This document shows positions 25,467-40,400 of a stretch of 64,000 nucleotides of DNA, piece by piece (the stretch's first letter is position 1; each line of letters starts with the position of its first letter). Below the pieces are notes generated by a model, which ran no database searches, was not told the origin of the DNA, and saw nothing but the letters and a program-made list of their open reading frames with translations. The stretch covers positions 868,001 through 932,000 of the forward strand of contig NZ_AP027204.1 in the NCBI RefSeq assembly GCF_027944005.1. The letters run 5' to 3'. The position numbers were made by a program, and so were the translations under genes. The stretch is from Polynucleobacter sp. SHI8. GTDB taxonomy: Bacteria; Pseudomonadota; Gammaproteobacteria; Burkholderiales; Burkholderiaceae.

Positions 25467-28400
25467 ATGTATAGTTTGAATTCCATATTTATACACGCGT
25501 TTAATTTTTTGAAAAAGTTTGTCTCTGATGTGTCTCAAAAGCTTTCCAGCCAAGCATGGCAGGGCTTTTTGCATTCTTTTTCTGATCAATTGCAACGCAA
25601 TACTAAACAATCCTTTATAAATTTTTGTAAGACAAAATCTTTATTTATATTTACAACTACAGCAGTAATATTAAGCACACAAAGCTTAGCTGCGCCACTA
25701 CCTACTGGCGGTAAAGTTGAGGCAGGTCAGGCAACGATTTCACAACCAAATAGTTCGACTATGAACGTGAATCAATCTAGTCAGCGCGCTGTCGTCAGTT
25801 GGTCGTCATTTGATGTTGCAAAAGGTAATACAGTGAACTTCAATCAGCCAAATGCTGGAGCCGTTACGCTTAATCGAGTAAATAGTGCAACCCCATCCAT
25901 GATTAACGGGGCTGTAAATGCCAACGGTCAAGTTGTTTTTGTGAACCCAAATGGCGTTGTGTTTGGTAAAAGTGCAGAGGTCAATGTGGGCGGTATGGTT
26001 GCTACCACGATGAGTATTTCTAATGACGAATTTATGGCTGGAAAAGACTCGATGTCATTTTCTGGTGGAACAACTGGAGCAGTTGTAAATCAAGGTCGCA
26101 TTACGGTCAGAGATGTAAAAGGTTTCATCGCTTTAATGGCCCCAGAAGTCAGAAATGAAGGCGCCATTTTAGCGACATTATCTGGTCAAAATGCCGTTGC
26201 ATTAGTGAGCGGTCAAAAAGTAACCTTAACTTTTTCTGAGCATCAATTAGTAAAAGTCTCCGTAGATGCTTCAGTGATTAACTCATTGATTTCAAACAAA
26301 AGATTAATTCAGGTCAATGGTGGCCAAGTGATCATTGCTGCTAATTCAGCAAATGCTTTGTTGGGATCTGTGATTAAAAACACGGGAACAGTTTCTGCTG
26401 ATGGCGTTAATGTCCAGGGTGGGGTAGTTACTTTGACCGCTGGAACAGTCAATCAGTCAGGAACAATTTCAGCAAATTCAATTACTTCTGATGTAGTTAC
26501 TCCAAATGTGACACCTTCGGTTCCAGTTCAAGCTCCAGCTTTACCTTTAGCACAGACTAGCACCTCAACTTCGAATCAAACTACAGTTGTATCGCAACCG
26601 AACATTTCACAGAACACTTCGAGTGCATCTGTAACAAGCTCATCAAACGCATCATCTGCCTCATCTAGTACGGTAAATTCTTCCCTTGCTGGTGTTGGTG
26701 GAACTATTACCCTAAATGGTAATCAGATTAATTTAAGCGGTAAATCCACGACATCCGCAACCGGTACTCAGGGTGGTGGAACGATTAATCTTGGTACCAG
26801 TTCTTCAAATCCTTCGCAGTCATCACTCCAGGCACAAACGGTTCAAGTTGCAGCAGGTGCGATAGTGGATGTTTCAGCAACTAAAGTTGGCAATGGTGGA
26901 TCGATCAATATTTGGTCGACCATGACTACAACCTTGGCAGGGTTCTTGAATGCTAAAGGTGGGCAGTTGAGTGGTAATGGAGGAACGATTACCACTGGAT
27001 CTGCAGGAACAGTAGTAACGGCAAATACACTGCGTGTGGATACATCTGCTCCGATGGGTGTTGTGGGTAATTGGATTGTGAACACACCTGCCATGACGAT
27101 TGATACCCCTACAGCGAATGTCATCTCACAAGCTTTGGGAACTTCGAGTGTGACCATCAATGCAGGTAACATGAATCAATTAATCGATAATATTAATTCA
27201 AATATAATTAATGTAGTTAATATTATTAATACATCCTCTAATAATATTAATATTCAATCTAATGCAGATATTATTAGTTTTAATAATAGTACAACTCTCA
27301 GTTTAAATGCCCTCGGTAGTATTATTATTGACAGTAATATTCAATCTTCATCCGTACATATTCAGGCCACCATGGTTGCGATTAATTCTCATGGTTCGAT
27401 AAATGTCGGTAGTGGTAGTAATTCTGAAATTAATTTAGCTGGTGCAATTATTCGAATTTTAGGTTCGATGAATGGTTCTGCGCGTGGGTCAAGTAATACG
27501 AATTCAGTAAATACACTTGGCGCACAAAATAACTCTACGGACAATAATGGTGCCAAGATTTTAGTCAGTGGAACTGATTTAGTTTATGTTGGACCTAATG
27601 CTTCGATTATCTCCGATGGTGATAATGGTGGGTCGATAACATTCATATCGAATCAAGGTAGTGTGGTTATTGAAAATGCATTAATTCAAACGAATGGTGG
27701 AAATGGTCGTGGTGGAGCAATTCATATCTCTGGACTGCTCAGCACGAATTTAGTTGCGGCTAATATTCGGGCAATAGGTAACACAGTCGGGGGGATTATC
27801 AAAATAGGCAATGATGCACAATATGGCACATTGCCTTTTTCTATTATTACGAGTATCGATAATCAAACAATGATTAATGCATTTTCTGTAAATGGTCCTG
27901 GTGGATATATTGAAACCTCAGGACATACTCTACATTTATTATCTGCTATTAATGCTGGTCGTGGCGGAATTTGGCTGCTTGACCCAACCGACATTATTAT
28001 TTCTTACGATTCAGATACCGCAACAAACATTTCTTACAACGTACCAAACAGTTTTGCAACAGGCCGTAACTCAGAAGTAACCCCCACCTCCGATCAGCTG
28101 TACTCCCCAAATTCTAGTAGTACTTCAATCATCAATGTTGACAATCTCGTAAGAGCATTGAACCTTGGTCAAGTGATCACCATCACAACGATCGGTAGTT
28201 CAGGTTCCGGAAATGGTGATATTTCCGTCAATGCTCCCATCAATTCTCAAGATGGTTCCTTGACCTTAAGAGCGGTTGGAGCCGTCAATATTAATCAGAG
28301 TATCTTTTTAGGTGGTATCGCAAGTGAATTGTTCGTTCAAGGTGCGGTGATTAATATAGCGGCGAATGTCACCACCTCATCTAATCAGCGTTATAACGGT

Positions 28401-31400
28401 CCGGTAGTGATCAATAACAACCCAAGTCTCAATAGTAATTATGGTGGATACATTATTTTTGGTTCGACCGTTGACGATATTTGTAGTGGCTGTAATCAAC
28501 TGAACTTGTCTACACAATATCCTGCAGCCGTTTCATTGGGTGGTTCAGTTGGAGCAACTACACCTCTGAATAGTCTAATCGTTACTGGTGATAGTCTATT
28601 TACCAAAGGCTCGATCAATACAACTGGTTATCAGCAATACAACGTAACGAATGTGTTCTTGTCAGGTGATACCACCATGACCACGCAAAATGCACCGATC
28701 TATATGTATTCATCGGTGAATGAATCAGTCGTAGCTCAAGGACAGTTGGGCCATAGCCTCACTTTAGATGCTGGCACAAGTACAGTCAATTTGTATGACT
28801 CAATTGGAAATTTAAGTCCAATTCGTAACCTGACGATTCTCAGTCCCGTCTACATCACTAAAGATATTGTTACCAATGGTAATCAAACCTACGCCTCAAC
28901 AGTGCAAGTCAATGGATCTGTTCAGCAGGGGAGTATCTTAACCTTATCTACACCTTCTATTATTGGTTTTAGTTCAACGATTGATGATGTTGCTTCATGG
29001 AATCAAACTGGCAATACCAATTTAGTAATTCATGGCGGTGGTGGCATTGCCCTTACCGGAAATATTGGCTTAACAAATATTTTCAAATCCATTACCTTGG
29101 ATGGCCCAGTTCAGTTGTATGCTCCAGTGACTATCCTGGCAGCTAATGCGCCTAGTGACTGTTTAACACCCGTGAGTTGTGCCACGATGACTTTTACCTC
29201 GACGATTGATGCTTCGAGTGCAGGTGTTGGTATCAATGGTTTAACTCTGAATGCTGGGACAGGCACGATTCTGATTGGTGATTCAATTGGCTATAACAAT
29301 CCTTTAGGTACGATTGAGTTGAATAGTCCAGTCATCTTTACCAAAACTAGTACAACATCTATTCCGTTTAAAACAGTTAGTACACAGTGTCCGAATGGCT
29401 CATGCTTATATATTGTTACGCAAAATAGTCCAATAACGTTTAATTCAACAGTTGATGATGCTCCAGTTACTGCAGATGCTCACAACTTGATTATTTCGGC
29501 AGGTTCATCAGCGATCAATGTGTTTTCCCCGATTGGTTCTAGGAGTCCATTTGGAAGTTTGAATGTTTACGGAACAGCAAATTTAACAACATCGATTAAT
29601 ACGATTGGTGATCAGATTTATCACAATAGTGTTTTGCTGTTAGATGCAGTTACGATTAATACAGTTAGCGGTAATGTCCAGTTCATGGCGAACGTTACCG
29701 GCAATGCCGCATCGGTAACGCCGAGTGATTTGATTCAGTTCCTAGGTAATGGCGACTATATATATCAAGGGATTACTTACACTGCTGACACGACAGCTTT
29801 CAGTGGCACCCAAATTGCTAATGTTACTTTTGATGCCAATGCCAACTCATATCAATGGTTACCATCGTATTACGATGTAGTGAAGGTTCTTGCAGTTGCT
29901 GGTGGCGGAGCAGGCGGCGGATCTGGTGGTGGCGGTGGTGGCGGTGGTGTTCTTTTTAACCCAAGAGTATCTCTTGCGCCGAATACAACTTACACCATTC
30001 GTGTTGGTGCTGGCGGTTATTTTGATCCAAATGGTTGGCCTGGTAGTCAAGGTCAAAATGGTGGTAATTCACAATTTGGTACAGCGATCGTTGCACTCGG
30101 TGGTGGTGGCGGTGGTGGATGCTGCTGGGGTGGTGGTAATGATGGCGGCTCCGGTGGTGGATCTTCTGTTCAATGGTACAACTGGGGTTGGAATGGTCAT
30201 CCCGGGACTTCTGGATTAGGTACTTTAAATCAAGGTAATGCTGGCACATCTTCAACTTGGGTCAATGGTCAATATTGGATGGGTGGCGGTGGTGGTGGTG
30301 CAGGTAGCTCACCAGTCATTCCAACGAATGGCTCGAACGTGGCCAATGCAAACTCAGGTAATGGTGGTTCTGGCGTCGCTAGTAACATCACCGGTACCAA
30401 TATGTATTACGGTGGCGGCGGAGGTGCATCGCCATTTTATGATTGGGGAAGTAATCCTGGGTCTGCCAAGTCTGTTGGTGGCATAGGTGGCGGTGGTGCC
30501 GGTGGTTACATTACAGGCAACCCCGGTGATCAAGGAAATTCCGCAAACTGGGTTGCTGGTACAGCTGGTCAAGCAAATACTGGCGGTGGCGGTGGTGCAG
30601 GACCCATTGTTTGTTGTTGGAATGGCCCTGGAGCAGCTAGTGGTGGTTCAGGAACAGTGATTATTGCTCGACCAACTTACGGACAAGCTACAGATTTAAT
30701 AATTAATAGTGGTCGGGCAATTATTGGTATTGAGAATATTTCTAATATCAATAATCTATCCTTATCTTCAAGTTCTGGCTCATCAACACCGATCAATATT
30801 CCCTTGAGTTTGGTGCAATCAACGACTAACTTTACAAAGGGTGGAACTGATACCTATGTAGTCAATGGCTTAGGTAACTACGCAAATACCTTAACCGTAA
30901 CGGGTGGTGTTTTATCTGTTATTAATTCACCAAACAATCTTTTCAATGTTAATAACTTAGTTCTGAATGGTGGCGGATTAGCACTGGACGCTGCAAGTCC
31001 ACAAGATTTAGTTGTCAATAACTTATCTACGTATGCTAATAGTCCAATTACCAACGCAAAGACAGTTACAGTCAATGGTGTTACGAACTTAGGTTCAAGT
31101 ATTACATCTAGCGGTGATCAGTTTTACGCCAATGATGTCACCCTGTGGAGTAATACAACGCTGACCAGTTCGAACGGTAATGTAGTATTTGGTGGCAAAG
31201 TTGTTGGATATATTTCTACACTGCAATTCTTAGGGAACGGGGATTACCTTTTCCAAGATCCGAATGGAACGAATACGAATGGTACGGTCAGCAATGCTGC
31301 AACTTTACCTGGTGGATTCATACTTTCTTATGATTCAGTCCTAGGTCAGTATGGATTTAAATCGGCCTTCAGCAGTCAAGGTATTGCCTTAATTGTTGGT

Positions 31401-34400
31401 GGCGGTGGAGCGGGTGCCCTTGGTGGCGGTGGTGGTGGTGGCGTACTTCAAACTAATTTCTCGATTGATGGTAACAGTCTTTATTCTGTTGTCGTTGGTG
31501 CAGGTGGTAACACGAATTGTGGTGGATATTGCTCTGGCAGTAACGGTGGCGATTCAAGATTTGGTACACAACTTATTGCATTCGGTGGTGGTGGTGGTGG
31601 AAGTGTTGTCGGCCCAAATGGACAAAGCTGTTGTTGGATGTCTGGTTACGCCGGTGGCTCTGGTGGTGGCGGCGCATTCTGGAATTGGACTCAAGGTGGT
31701 TCAGGTGTTCCTGGTCAGGGATATAGTGGTGGAGCTTCAACTATTGGTAACGGTCAATACGGTCAATATTGGTTAGCGGGTGGCGGTGGTGGTGCTGGTG
31801 GATCACCTGTAAATACCGGCTCTAACTACACTTCAAGTAATCAGACGGGTAATGGTGGTATTGGACTTCGTTCAAACATTACTGGAACGCCAACCTATTA
31901 TGGTGGCGGTGGCGGTGGTGGATCACCTGATTGGACAAATCCTGGAACTATTGGTGGTTTAGGTGGCGGTGGTAATGGTGGATACAACACAGGTCCAAAT
32001 AATTATCAGTGGATTTCCTCAACCCCAGGTGCCCCAAATACTGGTGGTGGTGGCGGTGGCGGATGGTGGTGTTGTAATGCGGCGAATGGTGGCTCGGGTA
32101 TTGTTGTTCTGAACATTGGTATTGCTCCCAACTTAACCATTGCCGCTCAACCATCAATTAATTACTCTGGGATCCTCACTGGCACGAACTTCAGTCATAT
32201 TGGAGTTCTGACAGTTAATACCAGCGCGAACTTTAGCCTCAATGCAGCTAGTCAAATTGCAAGCTCAGCAGGATTAGCGAAGATGGGTTCGGGAACTTTG
32301 ACACTGAACAACATTACTTCCTATGCAGGATCCATTAGCGTTTTAGGCGGCACCATAGTTACCCCGGGATTAACAGGTCCACTGACCATGGGATCCTTGT
32401 ATTTGGCGAATGGTGGAACATTTGATCTGGGAACTCCAAGTGGGCAAGATTTAAATCTTGGTAGTTTCACGATGGTCAATGGCGGTAATTTATTAAACAT
32501 TAATAATTTAAATGTCACTGGTCTTGCTTCCCTGAGTGGAAACATCAGTACATCAGGTTCACAAACTTATAGTGGTCCTGTCCAGATTTCTGCTAATGTG
32601 ACAGTGCAAACTTCTGGAGTTGCACCGATTACCTTCAACTCAAGCATTGATGATGTTGTTGCTGGTACGCATACATTGACATTAAATTCTGGAGTGAGTT
32701 CTACTGGAATGGTTAATCTCAATGGTGTGATTGGCGGTACTTATGCCCTGGCCTCACTAACCATTAATGGTCCATCGTCCATTGGCGGAGCAATTCATAC
32801 GACTGGCAATCAAACCTATAACGGTGATATTCGCTTGATAGCGGATACCGCGATGAATGCGGTCACTGGAAATATTCAAATTAATGGAAATGTATTAGGC
32901 GATGCTTTTTATCCAGGCATTATTCAACTATTAGGTAACGGCTCTTACGCCTACCAAACACTTGGTGTTAATAACAACTCAACGTATACCGTATACCAAG
33001 CAGGCACTGGGACACAAGCCCCAGGAGTTCTAGTCTCGTATGATTCTACTCTGGGAGAGTATACGTGGACAGCTAATTACAATGCAAACATCAATGCTTT
33101 AATCGTTGGTGGCGGTGGTGCAGGTAGCATGGGTGGTGGCGGTGGCGGTGGCGTCATCCCGGTCAATAACTATGCCACTGTTGCTGGTACCCAATACACG
33201 GTGATTGTTGGTGCCGGTGGCATTGCTCCAAACTGTTGTGGCAGAGCTGGTGGTAATGGTGGAGACTCCAAATTTGATGTCTTAATTGCTAAAGGTGGTG
33301 GCGGTGGTGGTGGACCATACAGTAATGATGGTTCACAGTGCTGTTGGTTTGGCGGAAATAGTGGCGGATCTGGTGGTGGCGCATCCTTTTACACATCCAA
33401 TCCTGGTGGCTTAGGTTCTCCAGGTCAGGGTTATAACGGCAGTAATTCGATTACGGTTGGTACTGGAAACAGTAACGGTCAGGTTTGGGGTTATTGGCAA
33501 GCGGGAGGTGGAGGAGGTGCAGGAGGAACTGGTCCCGCTCAGATACCTTTTGTCTTTAATGGTTATCCATGGGGTGGGTGGGCTTCAAATTCGAACGTAG
33601 GTGACGGCGGACCAGGTGCTGCTAGCAGTATTACAGGCACAACTCAATACTATGGTGCTGGTGGTGCTGGTGGTAAAGACGGTGGACAAAATGGCAACAA
33701 CTCTTGGCCAACAGCCTCTCTAGGTGGTATTGGTGGTGGCGGTAACGGAACCTATTACAACGGCAATGGTTCTTGGATTCAGCCAACTTCTGGATTAGCA
33801 AATACGGGTAGCGGTGGTGGCGGCTCTTATTGGTGCTGTGGTAACGCCGGTAATGGTGGATCCGGAATTGTGATTCTTGATGTACCGGTCCCACATGGCA
33901 GAGCTAGCTTATACCTATCTAGTAATTCTGGCCAAGCGGGGATTTCTGGAAGTGTTTCGCATATTAATGAATTTGGCTACAAGGTCAATTCCAACACACC
34001 ATCAACCATTGCTGTTAGTCAGATCTCTGATGTTTTAAGAATCGTTAAAGATGGAACTGGTGCATTAGCGATCACAGGCGTCAGTAACTTTGGTCAAGAT
34101 ATTTCAATTTTGGCAGGTGCTTTAAATTTAGTTGGTACCCAAAATCAAATAGTGATGAATAATTTGGTATTACCTACGGGCGCCTTGTTGAATATTTCCA
34201 ATTCAACTGGACTAGTTGTAAATGGTACAACTATTATTGGCGGTAACATTACTTCAGATTATGGTCAAACCTACTCTGGTGCTATGACTTTAACTGGAAG
34301 TCCAATCTTTACCGCTGGTCATAGCTCTACAGTTAACTTTGGGGCAGCGGTGAATGACTCCAACTTTGATATAAATCATTTAGGTTTGGATACCATCACG

Positions 34401-37400
34401 GTGAACGGTAATTTTTCCGCACAGTCGATTGGTACACCGTTCCTCAATACTTTAGGTGTTTCACAACAAGGTATTCGTACCATTGCCGTGAGTGGTTCAT
34501 CCCAACTTGCCGGCAATATTACAACTGCGCTCGGGCAATCATTTAACAATATTCAGTTAAATGGTGATGTGACTTTGAAGAATTACGCGGGTAATTTATT
34601 GTTCGGAACGTTGACACAAGATGTATCTGGTAGAGCATTGACCCTAGATACACCATCAGATAAGACGATTAACTTTAGTCAAATCAGCGGAATTTCCGGA
34701 CTTATTAAACTCAATTCCAATACCATCACTATTAATAATATGGGGAACTACAGTACTGGTTCGATTATTACCAATAGTGGCACGATGAATCTGAATGCAA
34801 GTGGAGCAACGATTCAGGTCATGAATTTTGCAGTTGGTAATGACCAACCAGCAGGCGCTACTGTTAATTTAGTTTATTCGGGAGTACCAGTCAATTTAAC
34901 AGTAGGCGGCACTTTCACACTAGGTTTAAATAGCGTCATTACCAAGGTCAACAATTTAATTGTTGCGGGCAATGCGATTCTTCGCTCAAACATCACAACT
35001 GCCGGTGATCAACAATATAACAGTACCGACCCAACACAATCAGTTCGTGTTGGTGCCAATATGGTCTTAACTAGTACAACAGGAAATATTTATTTTGCTG
35101 GTGGTTTAACTGAATACAGTAATCAAACAAATTATTTAAAACTGTTAGACAACGGTAATTTCCAATATTCAGTTGCAGGTAATGTGGTTTCAGGCACTGC
35201 CAATACAACAGTAACCAATATCAGTGGTTTGGGAATGGGGATTACTTATGCTAATAATCAATTCAATGTCACGAATTCCTCATTAAATGCAGTATCGATT
35301 CTGATTGTTGGTGGTGGCGGTGCTGGTGGACTTGGTGGCGGAGGAGGTGGTGGTGTGAATTTAGTTTCGACACTTCTTGCTCCTTACACCTCCTATATTG
35401 CATCGATTGGTGCAGGTGGTACAAGACCAAATGATGGTGCATTACCTGGTGGTAATGGCGGTAATTCTCAGTTCGGAAATTTAACAGCCATTGGTGGCGG
35501 CGGTGGTGGATCTTTATACGCTTCTAATTACAACTGCTGTTGGATGTCTGGTAGTGCGGGTGGTTCTGGTGGAGGAGCTTCAACGAATAACTGGAATATA
35601 CAGGGTGGAGCTGGTACACCTGGTCAAGGTTATGCCGGTGGAGGTAGTACTTTGGTTTGGACATATAACCTGGCCAATAATTTCCAGTGTTGTTATAACT
35701 ATTGGCAAGGCGGCGGCGGTGGAGGAGCAGGTGGATCTCCAACTGCGCCTGTGACAGCTACTTGGCCTGGACAAACAGGTAACAATAATCCATGGGGTCA
35801 ACCAACGGTTGTCTCAACCAATGCCACGGGTAATGGTGGACCAGGTTTAGCCAGTAATATCACAGGCACCACAGTCTATTACGCAGGTGGTGGTGGTGGA
35901 GGTGTTGATGGTGGTCAAATTGGACCAAACCAGTGGGCACCTGGAACTACCGGCGGTATGGGTGGTGGCGGTAATGGTGCATACTATTCTGGACAAAATC
36001 CAACTTCCGGAGTACCCGCTAATACATGGATACAGCCAACTGCAGGAGCGGCTAATACCGGCGGAGGTGGCGGTGGTGGCTTCTGGTGTTGTGCACAACA
36101 AGGTTCCGGTAATCAAAATGGTGGCTCAGGCATCATTGTTGTTCGCCAGTTATCTACGCTTACTATTAATGTTGGATTAGGTAGTTCTGCAGGTACATTC
36201 TCTGCAGGACCATCCGCTAGTTTCCAAATTGGTTCGTTAACGGTCAACTCGAATAATGCATTTAGCTTGTCTGCAAATCAAATTGCTAATAGCACTTTAT
36301 TCACAAAAGGTGGTCTAGGAACTCTAAGTTTGTCTGGCTTTAGTTCAGCTTTTGCTAAATCAGTTGCTTTGATTATTAATGGTGGAAGTGTTGTTGCGAA
36401 TCATGGTTCTGATACTAGTCTAGTCATGAACTCATTGACCATCAATAATGGTTCCACATTTGATTTGCGTAATCCAAGTTTGGTTGATTTGACCATCAAT
36501 TCCTTATTCATGGATTCAGGTGCACATTTATTAGGATTAAATAGTTTAGTTGTCAATCAATTAGCTTCTCTTGGCGGAAGCATTATTACCCCGGGATCGC
36601 AAACCTATAACGGTAACATGTTGCTAAGTGGCGATACATTGATTCAGACCACTGGATCTAGCAGTCAAATTACCCTGAATGCATCAGTCGATGATTTGCA
36701 AGCGGGTTTAAGTAACTTGGTGTTGACAGTTGCTAATACAACTGGTGCGATGACATTAAATGGTGCGATTGGTGCTACCCAGCCAATCGGCAGTTTAACT
36801 GTGAATGGTTTAGCAACTATTGGAACATCGATCAATACCGTTGGAGATCAAACTTACATCAATGATTTAACGTTGACGAATTCTCAAAGTGTTTTAAATA
36901 ATATCTCCATGTCCACAGTTACTGGCAATGTCAATTTCAATGGCAATGTGACTGGCTTTAAGAATACTGTTTTGCAATTCTTAGGAAGTGGCAACTATTC
37001 GATTAATGGTGCAAGTTTTAATACGTCAACCAATCCTGCTTCTGGAATTAGTTTGTCTTATGACGCCACCTCTGGTAAGTATTCATGGAACAACGTTGAT
37101 ACTGGAAATGTTGATTTATTAGTAGTTGGTGGTGGTGGTGCTGGTGGACAAGGTGGCGGAGGTGCTGGTGGCGTGATTTATAACACTGGTTATGGAATTA
37201 CTTCTGGAAACACGTATCAAGTTGCTATTGGTGCAGGCGGTACAAATCCGCACGATTCTTATTGGATGGGACAAAACGGTGGAAATTCACAGTTTGGATC
37301 AGTCATAGCGATTGGTGGCGGAGGTGGTGGAGCGGTAGTTAATACGACGGGTAATTGTCCGAATGGATGCTGGTTAACAGGTGCTGTTGGTGGTTCTGGT

Positions 37401-40400
37401 GGTGGTGCGCCGACCAATAGTTGGAATCAAGTTGGTGGACTTGGTACAGCTAGTCAAGGTAACCAAGGTGGTGGATCCACATTGGTTTGGAATATTGTCA
37501 ATGGCAATAACTATGGTTATTGGCAAGCTGGCGGTGGCGGTGGAGCAGGTGGCTCACCCCAATCTCAGCCAACAGCAACCTACAGTGGTCAAACAGGCAA
37601 TAATAATCCTTGGGGTCAACCGGGTGTAGTTACAACGAATGCTACAGGTGTAGGTGGTATTGGTCAGGTAATCAATATAACTGGTTCACCTGTTTATTAT
37701 GCTGGTGGAGGAGGCGGTGGTGTTGATGGTGGTCAAATTGGACCAAATCAATGGGCGCCTGTTGCATTGGGTGGTTTAGGTGGCGGCGGTAATGGCGCCT
37801 ATTACACCGGATCAAGTTGGGTCGTTGCAACGAATGGTGTTGCCAATACGGGTGGTGGTGGTGGCGGAAGTTATTGGTGTTGTGGTCAAGCCGGCTCTGG
37901 TGGTTCTGGAGTTGTGATTCTGAATGGCACTCTTGCTTCTTTCTCAAGGGCAAACCTCTCCATTACAACCAATACAGGACTCATTCATTTTGCAAGTGGT
38001 AAGGTCTTTAATAACATTGGTACCTTATCGATCTTCACTAATCGTAACGACCAAACCCTATCTACAGGTATTGTCACCAATGCCAACACAACTGGTTTAA
38101 CCACCGGTGGCACAGGTACTGTCACGATTAGTGGACTCAGTAATTACACCCATACGATTTCAGTCATGGGTGGAACACTTTCTTTAATTAATTCACCAAG
38201 TAATACCTTATCGATTGATACGCTCGTCTTACAAGGTGGCGGCTTAGCTTTAGATGCTTCTCATCCGCAAGATTTAACGATTAACAATTTAACTACTTAT
38301 GCCAATAGTCCTATCACCAATGCACAATCTGTGACCGTGACTGGGCAGGCGTATTTAGGATCCAGTATTTCATCGATTGGTAATCAAACCTATAACAATG
38401 ATGTGATTTTATGGGCAGATACGACCTTAACTAGTGTCACTGGCAATGTTAATTTTGGTGGAAAGATTATTGGCTTTAGTGCGGCTTTGCAATTCCTGGG
38501 TAATGGTCAATACGTTTTAAATAATGGCCAAACGATGACTGCAGGTGCCACGAATGCCATCAATTTGGGTGGTGGCCTTAGCTTAACTTATGCAGCAAAT
38601 GGACAGTACTCCTTTGGTACACAATTTGTTGGCACCGCGCAAATCTTGTTAGTTGGAGGTGGTGGAGCTGGAGCTCTTGGTGGTGGCGGAGGTGGTGGCG
38701 TTCTTTTAACGAATAACTTTACCTTAGGTGCTGGCTCCTTATATACCGTGGTGGTTGGAGCAGGCGGTACAAGACCGAATGATGGAGCAATGCCTGGTGG
38801 TAATGGTGGTAATTCACAATTCGGAAACTTAGTTGCTGTTGGTGGTGGTGGCGGTGGTAGTTTATATGGAGCGAACTATGTTGGCTGTTGTTGGATGGCT
38901 GGGAACGCCGGTGGATCCGGTGGCGGTGGTTCAGAAAATAATTGGAATGTTCCAGGTGGTGCAGGTACACATGGTCAAGGTTTTGCCGGCGGCGGAAGTA
39001 CCTTAGTTTGGACATACAACCAAGCTAATAATTTCCAATGTTGTTATGCATATTGGCAAGCGGGTGGTGGCGGAGGAGCTAGTGGGTCACCAACTGCGCC
39101 AGTTACAGCGACTTGGCCAGGACAAACCGGCAACAATAATCCATGGGGTCAACCAACGGTCGTTGCAACCAATGCCACAGGTAATGGTGGAGCTGGTTTG
39201 GCAAGTAATATCACTGGTACAACGGTTTATTACGGTGGCGGTGGTGGCGGTGGAGTTGATGGTGGTCAAGTAGGACCTAATCAGTGGGCTCCAGGAACCA
39301 CTGGTGGTATTGGCGGTGGTGGTAATGGTGGTTATTACTCGGGTCCAAATCCACCAACAGGTGTTCGGGCTTATGATTGGATTCAACCAACCGCAGGGAC
39401 AGCTAATACCGGCGGTGGTGGCGGTGGTGCTTGGTGGTGTTGTGCACAACCGGTATCACAAAGTGGTGGCTCTGGCATTGTGGCACTCCAAATCCAGAAC
39501 ACGCCAAGTTTGACTTTAAATGTTCCTAACAGTAGTGCTAATCCAATTGGTGTATCAACACAATTCCAATCGCTTGGAGTATTGACAGTTAACACCAATA
39601 CCAACTTTGCTTTAAATGCAATTCGTTTGACCGGTACACAAGGGTTTATTAAAGGCGGTTCAAGTACGCTGACCTTAACGCAAACGAATTCATATGGTAA
39701 TTTTGTTGGCGTAACTGATGGAAAAATCTTGGCACCAGATGATGGCACTCGTACCATCTATTTAAGTGCATTACATGTTCTGGGTGGTACGTTTGATTTA
39801 GGCACCAATCAGAACTTAGTATTAGGCGGATTTGTCTTCACGGGAGGTAATCTTCTTAAAGTAGACAACATTACCGTCAATGGTTCTGCAACCATCGGTG
39901 GAGTTTTAAATACAGAGGGATCTCAGGTATTTAATGGGCCTGTGCAAATTGCCTCTAATGCCGTATTTGAAACGCAAAATGGTAATTCGATTAGTTTTTA
40001 TTCAACGATCAATGATGTAGTCAGTGGCACACATACGATGGTACTTTCACCATCCGGAACATCCACTATTCGTGGCGAGCTTGGTGAGTTAAGACCATTG
40101 TTGTCATTAACCGTGAATGGGGCATCTAACCTTGGCGGCACAATTAATACGACCGGTAATCAGACGTATAACGGCGATGTCACATTGGTTGATCATACAA
40201 GTTTAAATTCAGTCAATGGCAACATTACGATCAATGGTAATGTTTTGGGTGATCGCGTATATCAAGCGATTTTGCAATTCTTCGGACTTGGCAACTATCG
40301 TTATCAGGGTGTTAATTATGTTGTTGGATCAGGTAGTGCAGCACCTGCTGGCGTACAAGTAGACTATGACCCGAATACAGATACCTATACTTGGACTGCG